From positions 11,557,501 through 11,621,500 of the forward strand of contig CM063290.1 of NCBI GenBank assembly GCA_032173965.1: a stretch of DNA of 64,000 bases, in the 5' to 3' direction. A program made the position numbers and the translations under genes. Source of the stretch: Sitta carolinensis (taxonomy: Eukaryota > Chordata > Aves > Passeriformes > Sittidae). Every line of letters begins with the position of its first letter. The stretch's first letter is position 1. Below are positions 1 to 12,600 of the stretch, piece by piece. A model generated the notes under the pieces. That model saw only the letters and a list, made by a program, of their open reading frames with translations. It ran no database searches and was not told the origin of the DNA.

Positions 1-24
1 TAAGAAATAATTGATTCCAACAAA

Positions 25-95
25 GTCATAGAATTGTAGAGTATTTTGGAAGGGACTCATAGGAATCATTGAATCAAGTCTTCAGGGACCTTTGG
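25..95 (-). repeat. CR1 LINE 3' tail fragment
   Basis: Read on the plus strand, this is the reverse complement of a CR1 3' end: a degenerate TCATAGAATTGTAGAGTATTT block, then TTGGAAGGGACTCATAGGAATCAT. It follows the usual CR1 order, in which the ATTCTATG-type tail is followed by the GTTGGAAGGGACCC(A)TAAGGATCAT segment. Only the last 70 or so bases of the element are present, as expected for a 5'-truncated CR1. It is diverged and non-coding. The family assignment rests on recalled consensus; the subfamily is not resolved. Confidence 0.7.
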
Positions 96-1359
96 GTAGA
101 AGCAAAGGCAAAAACATTTATTTGTATTTCTGATGCATCTTTTCTTAACTCAGCAGCTGTTCTACATAAATATTTATCCTACAACTCTGGCTGCTTTGGA
201 AGAATACAATAAAACACCATTTAATGAATTTACTTTAAACTAAAAATCAAACAACATGCTGCATCTACACAGCTTTCCAGGAGGACGTTCAGGCCCATCC
301 TCACAATACCTGGCAGAGGTGGGCACAGCTGCTGCCCATTATCCTTTCAGTCTTTTCACAGCCCAGGGGTTCTCTTTGCAAGGCACAAGTCATGTGGGCA
401 GGAGGAAGAGGGATGTTATGCTCCAGAGCACCCATCTTCCTAGCTAACAGTTTTCCAGCCTTAATGGGATGGGATTCATAGAACTGCATGCCCTGAGCTT
501 AAAAATAACCACTGAAGGTGGTTGGAAAGATTCATGCCTTTCAGCAAGTATCTTGCTTCCTTCCAGCCTGTGTATGAGCGATCTCCTGACACAGCACAGA
601 AACATGTTTATTTTAGGAACAGAGTGTCGTCACCCTTTTCACAAGGGCCATCCTAAACCTGATCAGACGCCTTTGCTCCACCATTTGTCTCAAATGCCAG
701 GCTGATCGTGCAGCCCCAGGAGCCAGAAAGCTGCAGCCAGCCAGGCTGGCCAGGTCTCCACAGCCCACTGCTGGGTGTAGGTCGGGGGTTTTGCTGGGAT
801 AACTACACTGCAGGGGTAAGTGCAGAGACAGGTAAGTGACCTTAGTTTGCTTCGCCATGTGAAGCAAATGAAGCTACTTGTGAGAGCCTCCACCTGGCAT
901 TTTGCATTTGTAACCATTTTGCTCTCTCAGGGGGCAGACAGAGCTCCCTTTAAGATTCAGGCTATGTCCTGGTGAGCACTCCAAATGCACAAGAACTTGC
1001 ATTTCCAATGGAAAATGAAAATGCCTGAGTCACCGTTTTATCTGGTGCTGAATAAGAAGAAATTTTTTTTGTGCCTATAATTATATGTTTGGAAGGGGCT
1101 GGAGCAACTCTCAGAATGAGGAGGAAAGATGCTTGAGTGAGCTGTGCTAATGGAGAGGGCCTTTGGTTGGACAGAGCGGGGAAGAGCACTGCTAGGGCCA
1201 GCAGAAACTGAAGCTCCCAGCAAAACATGTTCTGCTTGTTCCTTTCCAAAGTTCTCCCTAACAGCACAATAAATGTTTATGCTTTGGGAAGGATCAGAAA
1301 GACTGGGCAGGAAAAAAACAAAGGTTTTGATTGGCTTGGGTGACTTTTTGGAAAGGGTA
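96..1359. other. unique non-coding DNA, no gene recognised
   Basis: The reading frames here are short and overlap on both strands without recognisable protein similarity. The only notable signals are two consensus splice donors 16 bases apart on the plus strand (boundaries 815|816 and 831|832, the second preceded by CAG). No convincing coding exon is attached to them. Confidence 0.5.
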
Positions 1360-1945
1360 CTACATTCCTTTAATTAAAAGAGTCTTAACCCAGGCCAGAA
1401 ACAGGCAACTACAAACAAGAACCATCTTCCCCACTTAAATTCATTAACTTTCCAGCATTTCCTAGCTAGCAGACAGGCCATATTTAATGTCTCATCCCTA
1501 GAAATTGTTTCTTCTCAAAAAGGAGATAGGGCAGAGGAGAAAAGAACAAATATACTGCCGGTATAATTCCTCACATACTGTTGTATCTGGGTGTTTGTTC
1601 TTGGCAATTCAGTGCCTGCCATATAGCACGACCCTTCCACCAGGCAGCTGTCAATACTTGGAAAATTGAGTTTACTCTTAATGAGAGGCCGCAGCCAATA
1701 AGCAATCAGGCAGTATGTGCTCTCCATCCCATCATTAATGAGCCAGGGGATATTTGTATTCTGTACACTGCCATGGCTCTCCCACCTCTGCAGCTGTAGG
1801 TCTGAGTCACACCCCAGACTGGAAGGTACACCTAATCTTTACATCTGACTTAGCTGTACCTCTGGATGGAGAACATTTCAGGAGCAATGACCACGAAGTC
1901 AATGTCACCAACATTGCTTCAAACCCAGGTATGTGTAAGTAACTG
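1360..1945. other. possible conserved non-coding block with a cryptic exon
   Basis: This moderately AT-rich stretch lacks recognisable repeats and is dense in homeodomain-like and CCAAT-like words, for example TTTAATTAAA near 1370, GCCAATAAGC near 1694 and ATCATTAATGAG near 1730. By eye it resembles vertebrate conserved non-coding elements, but conservation cannot be seen from one sequence. It also contains a plus-strand segment (1795-1928) bounded by a good acceptor and donor and open in one frame; see the findings. Treat it as a candidate only. Confidence 0.25.
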
Positions 1946-3569
1946 CAAACTGGCAATTCCACCCATTCCTCTCCCTGCCTCAGGCTACACCTTTCTTGCT
2001 GATTCCCTCCTGACAGCAGCAGCACTTGTGTAGCCACATGATTACAGTTAAGGCTGGTTTGATTAAAAACAATTCATGTTTAAAACACCAATAATAAGAA
2101 TAGTTTAGTTTCCTACTGGCTTAATCCCCAGTACCAGCATTAGAAAGGACTAAGAGTATTACCTCCAGAGGTTGGGATCACAAGCCTATTCCCTTCTCTT
2201 ACTCAGCAGTAAAGCCACTGAAGAAGTGAAGCCTTGATAGTATGCTCCTTCAAAAAGGACTCCAAGTCAGCTCAAAGATGTCTTGAGTTGGCATGCCCTT
2301 CAAATCACTAACCTGAACCAGGTTCCTCAGCTTCCCTGAAGGGAATACTCATCCATCTTACCTTTTTAATTCATCATATGTTTAAAACAAAGCAAAATAA
2401 AACAATTCCACCTTGTCACCAATAAATGTCCCCTGCGAGCAAAGGTTTCCTCAGAAGGGAGTAAAAGACCTGACAGATGAGAGCTGTAATCCTTTGTGCA
2501 CACCTGGAAACTACTCAAATATTACTATGGTCATGTAAGAGTCTATAGAGCTGCCAGTGAGATCTGACTCTCTAAACTGCAAGATGAACAACTTGATGAG
2601 AGAACCTCTTTTACATTGTGTCAAGTGGACTTGAGAAGGAAGGAGAAGGGAATAATCATTCTCAGCCTTTTAACAAACACCTGAAAGTGGAGAGGCAAGA
2701 GATTAAAAGATATCAATAAGCATATTACCAAATTAAACTTCCATGGGTAATATTTAGACATCATAGAAGTTGGCATCTTAAGGAGAAGAGAGAGAAAACA
2801 GATCAGAAAAAGAAGTCTCCAACAGTCTGTTCTCAGATGGCCATTTCCAGTAGCAATCACGCTAATTGCACACACAAATTAGGCAAACCATCATGAATGT
2901 ATTTTTCAAAATCAAGCCCCATTTATGTTAGTCTCACAAGAGTTTCCAATCAACAGTTTTCAATTGCAAATACAGAAAGTTTAGTCATCAAAAAGCAAAA
3001 GAATGGAAAATGTACTGAACATGAAAGGAAAACAATTTCTTCCCTCTCTTTCCCATATTTCTGTGACCAATTCCTTCTGAACATTTAAAAGAACATTTTC
3101 TATTGACACAAGACATAAAAATACTTTGGCTTAATGAGCTCTGCTCATCTTAAAATTATAGAGATAAAAATGTAAATGCACAATACAGTATTTCAAGTAG
3201 CTTTGAGGGGGTTATTAGCAAAGTATGAATATGGCTATCAGTCATCAGACACACTGACTTGATACTAATGTTCTTCATGGGAACGTAAATAATTATTTCA
3301 AAGTGTAATATGCCCCTTCATCATTAAAATCACCTAGATGTTATAATTCACCTAGCTTGAGCAATGAAAATACAATCAGCTTGCTTTCTCTGAATAAGCA
3401 CAGTTTTAGCAAATCACTTAAGCACAGGCTTAAAATTAACTAGCTGATTGAGGTCACAGCCCACTTTGCCTATGTGTTAGCACACTGCTGCAGGTAATAT
3501 AGAGAAAATAAGCAAACCTCAAACAACAATGAAAAAAACCTTTTTCCTCTGAAATCTACCTCCTGAGAT
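1946..3569. other. AT-rich non-coding DNA, no gene recognised
   Basis: There are no recognisable exons, repeats or RNA genes. Short frames on both strands (for example 2621-2875 minus and 2897-3088 plus) encode low-complexity or unfamiliar peptides and have no supporting splice context. Confidence 0.5.
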
Positions 3570-4020
3570 ACCCCATTAACCTTTAGTGTACAGAAGCCGT
3601 TAACTCTGAGTCCTTTAGAGAGCCCTCTGTGCTGTTGTTGATTCAGCTTTAGAAACCTTCACCGAGCTAGACTGGCTTTGGAGGAATGGAAGGATAGGGC
3701 GGCACTTGTTATCCATCACTGAGCTACTCCAGCTGCTGACTAGCACTTGCTAACTCTGCAGGCCTTGGCTTACCAGGTCATTCTTAACCCGTAGAAAGCA
3801 ATTGCCTTCATCTGTTTTTCTTAATAGGCAGCCTATTATTCTCCCTGGCAAGCTGCACTCCTACTGAACGTTAAATACTTTTACGTGAGAAGTTTATAAT
3901 GTGTGTGCTTTTAATGGGAGCTTACTGAATGGCTGGGAGTCTCAAATGACTCTTAAAGCACAAATGAAGAATTTCAATTGTACTCTAAAATTCTCATGGT
4001 GCATCTTCTCTTAAATACCT
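3570..4020. other. candidate conserved non-coding element
   Basis: This repeat-free block has the look of a vertebrate conserved element: balanced base composition, no microsatellites, and many T/A-rich homeodomain-like words (CAATTG at 3801, TTAATAGG near 3825, TTTTAATGGG near 3910). The frames are interrupted on both strands, so coding is unlikely. This is an impression from composition and word content, not evidence of conservation. Confidence 0.2.
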
Positions 4021-4357
4021 AAATTCCTAGCCCCTTTCCTTAGTTCCAGTGTACAGACAGAGTGATATTAAACAGCTTTGAGACTTACAGTCCTTCAGTT
4101 GTCCACACAGGTCCTGGGTTAGTCCCACATGTACTTTGCAAAGAAGGCAGCATTGTCTCCACACTGCAGATAGGCAGTAAGGCAGAGGAAGGTGTGGTGG
4201 TGCCCAGGGCAGTTATGTGCAGGTACCCACAGCCTAAATGTGACACTGAGCAACTCTCCCTGGCTTCCCCTACACTCAGTGGAGATCTTGTCAAGACAAT
4301 CAATGGGATTTAAGCACATCTCATCATGCAGACGTACTAAAACAGGAGTTGTATTTC

Positions 4358-4399
4358 CATGCTCCTTGTGGGTCCCTTCCAACTCGGGATATTCTATGA
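4358..4399 (+). repeat. CR1 LINE 3' tail fragment
   Basis: The segment GCTCCTTGTGGGTCCCTTCC, then AACTCGGGATATTCTATGA, is a close match to the terminal bases of avian CR1 elements, ending in the characteristic ATTCTATG unit. The upstream part (about 4090-4357) is not recognisable CR1, so this is a very short 5'-truncated or heavily decayed insertion on the plus strand. Confidence 0.75.
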
Positions 4400-5298
4400 A
4401 AGGAACTCAGTTATGCCCCAGGTATCCTGGTTTCTCTCCTCTGGATGTGAGTGGCAGCATCTCACATCAGAGTGGAACCAGCTCCCCTATTCTTGCTCTG
4501 TTCCATGGGCAGCCAGCTGACGGCACAGTTCATCAGGCAGAACGGAGCTCCAAGCACCCACAAGCTGAAATCGTGTCTCAAGGTGATCCCCCACGCTTCG
4601 TCACACACAGCGTTTCCGGCACGGCCATCCACATCTCCTGACGTGGCCAAATGGCTCACTGAGGCTGTGTCCACCCACAGCTTGGGATGCCACTTCAGTC
4701 ACAAGCTTGTAGGGACTGACAGCTACAGAACTCATCACTTGGCCATAACAGCCTACTCACCAGCCTGCTTTCCTTTCTGTATCCCTCATGACAACTGCTG
4801 TCTCTCCAGCTGAATTGACCCCACTGGTTTTGAGCCCCAGGCGTAAAGGAAAGCAATGCCTTACTTGAGGCAAGTGTGTGCTGTCATGTTCCTCTCATTT
4901 CCACAAGCATTTCCTGGAACTGGGAATGGTTTAGAGAGAAGCAACAAGAAGATCCAAGACTCTTCAAACTGTGTGAGACAGCTTAGCAGGAGCATGCTTG
5001 TGGTCTCTGCACTCACGAGTAGCATGAGAGGAGGATGGGGTCTGTTATTCACTATCTCATTAGTTACTGGTCTCTGGAAAGCATCAATCCAAGCTAGCAG
5101 GAATCAAGTTCAAAGCAAAGGAAAAGAGAGGCTTCTTCTTGTAACGGGTCTGGGGAAATCCTTTCCATGGGACATTATGATGCTAAAAATGAACATGAAC
5201 TCAAGGGGGGACTGGTCAAGTACACAGAAGAAAAATCCACTAAGAATTCATTACCTACATGTCTGATTCAGATAATTTTCTAAGCTGAAAATAGCTAG
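4400..5298. other. non-coding DNA between two CR1 fragments
   Basis: Two overlapping plus-strand frames (4192-4641 and 4451-4813) and one at 4856-5266 stay open for 120-150 codons. Their peptides are rich in Ser, His and Pro and match no family I recognise. The first runs straight through the CR1 tail at 4358-4399, which argues against a real gene. No exon is called. Confidence 0.45.
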
Positions 5299-5427
5299 CA
5301 GCTGGGAGAGCATTTGGGAGACAGATCATAATTTCTTCCTTTTTCATAACTGTTTGGTGTGGATGAAGGAAGACTATTGGGGCTAGATGGACACGTTATT
5401 CTGGCCCAGATTAATTGCTCTCATATT
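5299..5427 (+). repeat. ancient CR1 (turtle/crocodile-type) 3' end
   Basis: The series GGAAGACTATTGGGGCTAGA, TGGACACGTTATTCTGGCCC, AGA follows the amniote CR1 3' end pattern GGAAGACAGGATACTGGGCTAGATGGACC, then a TTGGTCTGACCCAGTATGG-type segment. Divergence is high, as expected for an insertion predating modern birds. Upstream similarity (GCTGGGAGAGCATTTGGGAG) is weaker. No coding capacity remains. Confidence 0.65.
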
Positions 5428-8400
5428 TTTCTGTTGATGGTACTTCCCTGTATCTTTGTATTGGTGACTTTTTCAGAGGTTTCCTTCATTTTTTTCCAAA
5501 AAATTCTTTGGAGGCTACACTAAACCCAGTGAAGATCTATCTCTGCAACACAACACCATGGTGGATAAAGCAGAGATGAAGCAAAGAGTAAGACATATTT
5601 GCTCTTAGTCTCAAAGCTTAATGAGCAATTATAGAAGTGCTAAAACAGACGACTGTCCTTTGGCAGTTAGTGGGGTAAGGCGCTCGCTGAGTAACAAGCA
5701 CATCACTCCTCTAATGTTTAATCCCAGCAGCCTTTTATCAGCCAAATGAACAACATTCCCATAAATAATAGAGAATCAATGCCTTTCTCTCCTCATCAAC
5801 ACTGTGCTGTCCTCCCCTTCTACAGACTGGGAGCAAAGAAGCAGCAGGGAAAATCTAATGAGTCTGAGACTTGCAGTGAGTCTGGAGCTCACACGAGTGA
5901 GCAGGTGGGACAGGAGAGAAAGAGAAGCAATGCCTTTGGGCTGAGTGAGCAGGATTTACCAGTCCTTTGTCCCTGCTCTGGTGGGAATTAGACCCATAAC
6001 TGTCGTCCCAGCACACCTCAGGGCTCTGCATTTCTCTATCTGCACCCTTCCAGTCCCTTGTCAAAACACAACTTTCTTATTGAAACCCTCTCCTTCAGTG
6101 GCCATGCACACAAGCAATGAACTCTTCCCACTGAGTAGACACAGCCTTATGCCAGGACAGCCCTTAGCACAGTCTCCAAGAGGCACCCATGGCTAATTCA
6201 TAAAGCAGTGTGCCTGTCTGGATCTTTCTGCCAGTTTGGAGTTGGTTTTTTTTCTCACTACTAACAAAGAAAAGCCTCTGGTTTGGATATTTTTATATTT
6301 AGCAGACTATCATTTAGAAAGTGTGTTTCCTGACCTTCTCTGAGAGGTGGGAGCATCCCTTGCCAAACAGCATGTTAGACAGAGAAGTATCGACCCAAAG
6401 GGCATGAGCTGTGGATGAGTAGGAGAGAAGCTCTCATGGGAGCGCTCTCAGCAAGACCCACCACCTGCCAGAAATGCCAAACAAGTGAGAAATTCATTCA
6501 CTAAAGTGTTTCCTCAGGAAAGGACATGCTCCCGTTTAATTGCCCTCCTTATTCATGCTTCACGCGCAATCTGAAAAAACTTGATTGTTCTAACTCTAAC
6601 CTTTCCTACCCTCAAAAACAAAGCCCCAAACCAACCCTAAAACACAGTCACATCCCTTCTTGGCCAAGGCGCTGTGAACGAGCTGCAGGGCAGAAACAGA
6701 TCTCCAGCAAGATGTTTTAAGACGTGTGTCAGCCATTTAGCAGGGAAGGCGGGTCAGGGAAAGTGTATTTCATTGCTGAGCAGCCTGCAAGCATCTGGGA
6801 GAGTGATTTATATTCCCACAACTGCCTCTTCAGGTTAAGGGTGAGCACAGTAAAGGATTCATCACAGAAGCTGCAGCAAACGCAGAAATGGAGAAAAAAG
6901 CAAACCAAGTTTCTTTGTCTTATCCATTAAAGATAAATTACCGTTATTAGAGAGGAACACCCAAGCACAGCCACAGGACATTAAGCCATATGTGAATATT
7001 TATATACATATTTGTCTGATCAACCAACTGAGTATTTACAAAGATTATACCTTGCCTTCACTGAGTATAAATACCTGGGGAAATCAGCCTTTCAAAAACA
7101 ACACCTAAGAGTCCCTCCAGCCTCACAAATACACCACCCAGGATACCCCTAAGCTATTTTTAAACTGAAGCAGCAGGGAAGTAAAGGGCCTGGGCACACA
7201 GAACTGAGAGCAAGGGGACCACCATAAAGTGGGACATAGGAAGGCGTCCCAGTCTGTCAGGGTCTGCGATTGAATTTCACTGCTGCGATTCGACATAGGC
7301 TCACGTGCCACTCTCTCCACCACAAAAAAAAGCCACAAGAGGATGAACAATGGCAACACTAAGTCACAGGAACACATAAAAGTAGTGGCAGTACATTGAC
7401 TGTCCAGTCCCACCAGCAGTAGAATCATTATTTTCTTTGGTTTGGTTTTCATGTCACATTGTAACAAAGAGGAAATCCAGAACCTGAGAAGGAACTTGCA
7501 GCATGGAGGACATTGCACTACCATTCCAGTGGTTATCTTGTAGGCACACCAACATCATAGAGAGGGTTAAGCATTGTGGAGTGTCACAGACACTTTTGAT
7601 CCTTGTGCTTTGCCAGTTTGAATGCTCTGTGCGAGCATGTCCAGCTCCACCCTCAGCCCCATAAGGAAGACTGCTTTGCATGTCCCTCCCTCCAGACATA
7701 CTTTGGAACCTCCCAGTAGACTTTCCCGTCCTGAAAATCAGTAAGGCAGAGGAGGGAACACCAGATTGGGTACTCCTGTCCACAAAGCAAGCACAGCATG
7801 TTTAACCACATTTTTAAGCCACTTTTACTAGAAGTTCCCCTTTCTCCATTCCTCTTTCTTGGTGCTCTCAGCTCCTTATTCCACTCCCATGCTCATGTAG
7901 GCCTCCCACTCTGTCCATGTCTTTTCCACCCACTGTATGTTGAAGTTTTGAATTTTAATCACTTCTATATGCTTCTGTATGCCCACACACGTGCATTTTC
8001 CTACTCCTGGACCTTTTCTCTGCAGGACCCAGCATTTCCTCTGCCACCACCCACAGTCCCTGCAGGAAAAACTTGCACAGTCCACAGCACATCAACGAAG
8101 TTTATTTGAGAAGACAACCTGAAACAAGAGCTAAAAGTTGGGAACAAATCGACTGGTCACAATCCCAGCACAGGGCAGGGGCTTTTATTCTCTGAACACC
8201 TTGTCCTATCTCCCCAGGGACCAGCAACCCCAGCAAGTGGGAACCACTGAAGTGTAGGACCCTGGGGATTGGGCCAGTGCACCTCTCAGATCAGACTCCT
8301 GACCTACAGCAAATGTATGCCCCAGCTGGTCCCACACATAGCTGTGGCTTCATAAGAACACTCACTGAGAAACCAGCACGGCAAATAGAAAAAGGGACAC

Positions 8401-8789
8401 TAGAAACCTCACCTCAGCTCTGCCAGAGCCAAACACTGATTTCAGTCAAGTTACCTCATCCCACTGTACTTACTGTTGCCCCCCATCTCCTCGGCAGCAT
8501 AAAGCAAACTGATTAGGACTGAGCAGTAACTGCTGGGCCATGCACAAGTTGAGTTTTCAAGTGAACAAATGGCTGTGAGTGCACATTAAAAGCAGGAAAA
8601 GAACACTAATAAGGAAACAATTATTTCATTTTTTTAGAAACAGATTTCTTTTCCTATTCTTTCCTCTTATCTGAAACAAACAAAGCTTTGAGGGAACAAA
8701 TACAATTCCAGAGATAATCCATGCTTTGGATCCTGGAAGCATTTGGTACCGACTTCTGGAAAACAAAACAATGATAATGACTCATGCTG
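5428..8789. other. non-coding DNA, no gene recognised
   Basis: A T8 tract preceded by GG lies at 6246-6253, and an AT-rich stretch with CNE-like appearance at 6935-7065. The open frames at 7123-7524 and 7454-7783 (minus) and 7798-8109 (plus) have no recognisable domains and no consistent splice signals. No tRNA, snRNA or microRNA hairpin was recognised. Confidence 0.45.
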
Positions 8790-8960
8790 GGCCTGGGGGT
8801 GGCTCATCACAAATTTAGCAGCAGCTTCCCTGCTCCCAGCTGAGATTGGCTTTGCTGGGTTGTTTTCACAGATCCCAGGACTGCAATTTAGCACATGCAA
8901 ATCGGCCCAGCAGCCAATTGCAGCCACCATGCTAGAAAGGCATAAATATGCCATTTAGAA
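8790..8960. other. candidate regulatory block with octamer site
   Basis: A consensus POU octamer ATGCAAAT lies at 8895-8902, followed within 20 bases by CAGCCAATTGCAGCC, which contains a CCAAT word. The block is repeat-free. Octamer and CCAAT words are known binding sites for POU and NF-Y factors, but a single match of 8 bases is weak evidence of function. Confidence 0.25.
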
Positions 8961-9134
8961 AAATGCTTTGCCATACAAAACATGATTACCTCCTTCCATG
9001 CCATTTCAGGCTATGGGATGAAACACTATTTTTATTATTAAACATTACACATCTCTTTTCCTCCAAGGGGAAGAAGAATTATTTAAAGGCCTATTAAGCA
9101 AACATTTATTCACACAATTGAAAGCTTTGTGCAC

Positions 9135-9678
9135 TACCATTGCATCTGGAGAGGTGATCATCCCCTGTACTGGATGCTTATGAGGCCACAGCTCAATTCC
9201 TGTGTCCAGTTCTGGGCCCCTTACTTCAAAAAAAAAAACCACTGAGGTGCTCTGCCCAGCTCCAGAAGAGAGTTGGGGAAGGGTCTGGAGAACAAGTCCT
9301 ATGACAAGTGGCTGAGGGAGCTGGGAGTGTTCAACCTGGAGAAAGGGAGAATCAGAGGGGACCTTCTTGCTCTCTACAGCTCCCTGATAGAAGGCTGTAC
9401 CAAGGCAAAGGTAAGTCTCTTTAAGTAACAAGTGATAGAACAAGGGAAAAGGCTTCAAATTGCATCAGGGGAGCTTTAGATTGTATATTAGGAAAAATTT
9501 CTTCACTGAAAGAGTTGCTAAGCATTAGAAAAGGCTGGCTAGTGAAGCGGTGGAGTCACCATCCCTTGAGGTATTTAAGATGTGCAGATGTGGCACTTAG
9601 TGGTAGATTTGGCAGTGCTGGGTTAACAGCTGTACTCAATCTTACAGGTCTTTTACAACTGAAAAAAATCTACATTCT
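9135..9678 (+). repeat. CR1 LINE, 3' end (RT C-terminal part plus 3' UTR)
   Basis: This is the clearest transposable element in the window. In order it contains the end of the reverse-transcriptase ORF (the GAGGTGATCATCCCC... and ATGAGGCCACAGCTC region, equivalent to the conserved VRPHLEYC motif), the GGGTCTGGAGAACAAGTCCT and GTGGCTGAGGGAGCTGGGAG blocks, then the 3' UTR with TTAGGAAAAATTTCTTCACT and GTGGAGTCACCATCCCTTGA. It ends at a degenerate CTTACAGGTCTTTTACAACT tail. Frameshifts, stops and an A11 expansion (9228-9238) show it is dead. It is 5'-truncated, as is usual for CR1, and shows moderate divergence. Mobile CR1 reverse transcriptase copies RNA by target-primed reverse transcription; this copy cannot. 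Confidence 0.95.
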
Positions 9679-12600
9679 ACAAGAAACCTCATCCAGTTTT
9701 CAGACCATGCTGAACTTCTGATGATATATGTACAACCTGGACTAAAAAAATTTAAACTAGCATCAGTTTGGTAAAAAATTAAACAGCTTACTTCTGGAAA
9801 ACAGCAGAAAGGGCTATGGGAAGACAAGTGGCTTGGTTTTGAGACAAAGTTCAGTGAGCCAGAAGTAGATTGCTCTCACAAACAAAGAAGGAAGATTTCA
9901 ATTTCTTTAATGAACAGGGCTTTCCATCTGGGAACTGATGGCTGTGAAATACCTCCAGACTGATCTGCTGAAAGCAGAAAACAAGCCTTCATATAATGCT
10001 CTGTGGACAGGGAAAACAAGAATTTTAGGGATGATATATACCACTCATCAAAAACAAAGTCTGGTTGGGATTAGGTGCATGCATAGAGTTAAATGTGTAC
10101 TCAGATGGTTCAGTGAGCTGAGAACTGTGTCCAGAAATACTCCCTGGTCTTCGATGGACATGACCTAATGACTGTCACATACCTCTTAAGCTGAAAGCAT
10201 CTGCTCTGAAAGTCATCAAGTTTAAATATCTGCCTTTGACCCCAGATCCTTTTGTTACTCTTCAAGAGGAAAAACAGCGACACAGAATTTTATACACACA
10301 GTCATTCAGAAATATCAGTGGAAAAACTGAAAAATTATTTCATTATATTGTTAGTTATTTCCCATAAATCTTTCAGTTTATAATCCATCACAATTGTACA
10401 TGGTGTTTAACCTCAGACAACCTCTTACACTTATCCTGGCTGAGACTGGAAAGAGAAAGAAATTTCAGCTTTATTCCTTTACAAAACCATGCAAACATTA
10501 AGGTGAGAAGTGCCATAAACCAGCCAACCTCTGCTTCAGAGTACTGTTTACCATCCTGATTACAGGTACTTAAGAAAATTCAAATTAATCTTATTTTGCT
10601 TGTATTTGTTCATTCACAGAAAGCAAAACATTTGTCAAATATGATCCAATATCAGTGACGCTGTGGTAGGACCCAGACAAGTTTCAACGTTTGGAAGATC
10701 CAGCAATTCCAGATGCTCAGCTCTGTAACCTCAGACATCTGGCTGACAGTGCCATGTTGCTAAGCCACTTTACACCCAGGGAGTTCCTGGACCTGCATTT
10801 CTTTTGAAGATTTATGAAATACATTATTGCAAACTGAAAAATAAAATCCTGCGTAATATCAAAGACTTTCCTTTGCATAACTACACAGAACTAACTGCAA
10901 GTGCTTAAAAAAGTAATATGCATATAACTAAGTTCATTATCATTTATATCTCTGGAATTTTTGTAGGATAGAAACCAAGTAATTTAAATAAATAAATAAA
11001 TAAATAAAAACACTAAAAAATTCATCATTTCTAGCTCAGCCAGAACAGACTCTTTTACAAAGATGAACAAGCACTATGGGCTTCCAGGAGAGATGCTTAG
11101 CCAATGTCTGCATGAGAGGGTTACTTCAGAATAAAGGAAAGTGTGGATTTAAAATGCTATAGCTATTCTTGAATAATACCCCAGAGGAGTGCTCCTGTTA
11201 TAATAAAAAAGATTTTTCAGAGTTTTGTTTAATTCATTTCCCAAGTGAATTAAACTAAATCAGACAAAGGTATTCTTACCACTAGCATATGAGTGTCAAC
11301 AAAAGGCATTATCCCAGAACAGCACAGGTACTTAACTTCCATTGGTGAGCAAGTGTTAACTCTTCCAAAAACACAAAACAGGAAGAGGGAGCCTGAACAA
11401 AATATGAGCCCTAACAGCAGCAGAGAATGGTGAACAAGACACCTGGTGTGGGAAGGAAAATATATTGATGACGCCCAGTCAGATCCCAGTGCTTTTCAGC
11501 CTTGTGACCCACGCCCAGCTCCAGCTCAGCACCTCTAAGACACTGTTCCCATCTCCCACCAGCAATGCACATCCACACCGAGCTGCCACAGATCAAAGCC
11601 CTCTGTGCTCCCTGAACTCAGCAAGGAACTGCAGGTTTCACTATCTGTGGCTTACATACACAGAGCTGTTCCTTCCAGTAATTTGAAGCTGAACTGTGCA
11701 GTATTTGCTGTACACTGTAACTTGCGGTTTACTTGAATAAACAGCAGCAGGAAAATTTTCAAGAACAAGTATATGTAAATAAAATGTAGATGGATGCACA
11801 GGTGACTGCACAAGCAAACAAAGTAGTCCTGTTCCGCTCATAAGCCAAATGCTATTCTTGAATATGCAATTGTACCTCCTGTGTGTGTGATTCCATTTGC
11901 ATCTGCAGATGCCTTGCACATGCAGACAACATTATGACAGTGGCCCAAACAGTCTCAGGGAAAACGCAAAAATGTATATGGGCAGCAACACACTGGCTAA
12001 TGGCAGAATGAGCCTGCCTACCTACATAGAATACTTGTTCCTGTTGCCCCAAAAATCAAACTTAGTGTTGTGATGCCTGAAGAACTATGAAGACCTACTG
12101 AGCTAGACATCATTTTCATTTGCCATAAAGCCAGCATCAATCAGTATATATCCAGGAGCATCTCCAAATTTCACCAGTGTGAGACTCCTATGGAAGCCAA
12201 GTTCAGGATTTACTTTAAATATGAGCTTAATTTGTACTGAAGACATCAATTTGCAAAACAGGATTTAAACTCAGAAGTACTCTTATGAATGTTCGAGAAT
12301 AGATCAGTCTGTGGATATAACCAAACCTCTACTACTGAAAATAAAGCTGAAAATGCATTGCTACTGAATGCTGCTTCTGGTTGAGAAGTATCTGTGGTTT
12401 TAGCAATGATGATTTAGCAGTGATGATTCTCCCACAGGAGAATCTGCACAGGAGCCAAGGGGAGGACAGGCATGAGACAGAACCACTCATAGAGCCACGT
12501 AAGAAATCCTTATGGAGGAAGACTGAAACACACTAGCGGAAATCTCCATGCTGCTATTTTGCAGTCTATGGAAACAGGGCCTTTTACATCAAAATGGCTG

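Noticed and set aside
4192..4813. Overlapping 120-149 codon plus-strand frames
   Set aside because: One passes straight through a CR1 tail and neither resembles a protein family.
9045..9458. 137-codon minus-strand frame
   Set aside because: It is the antisense of the CR1 element at 9135-9678.
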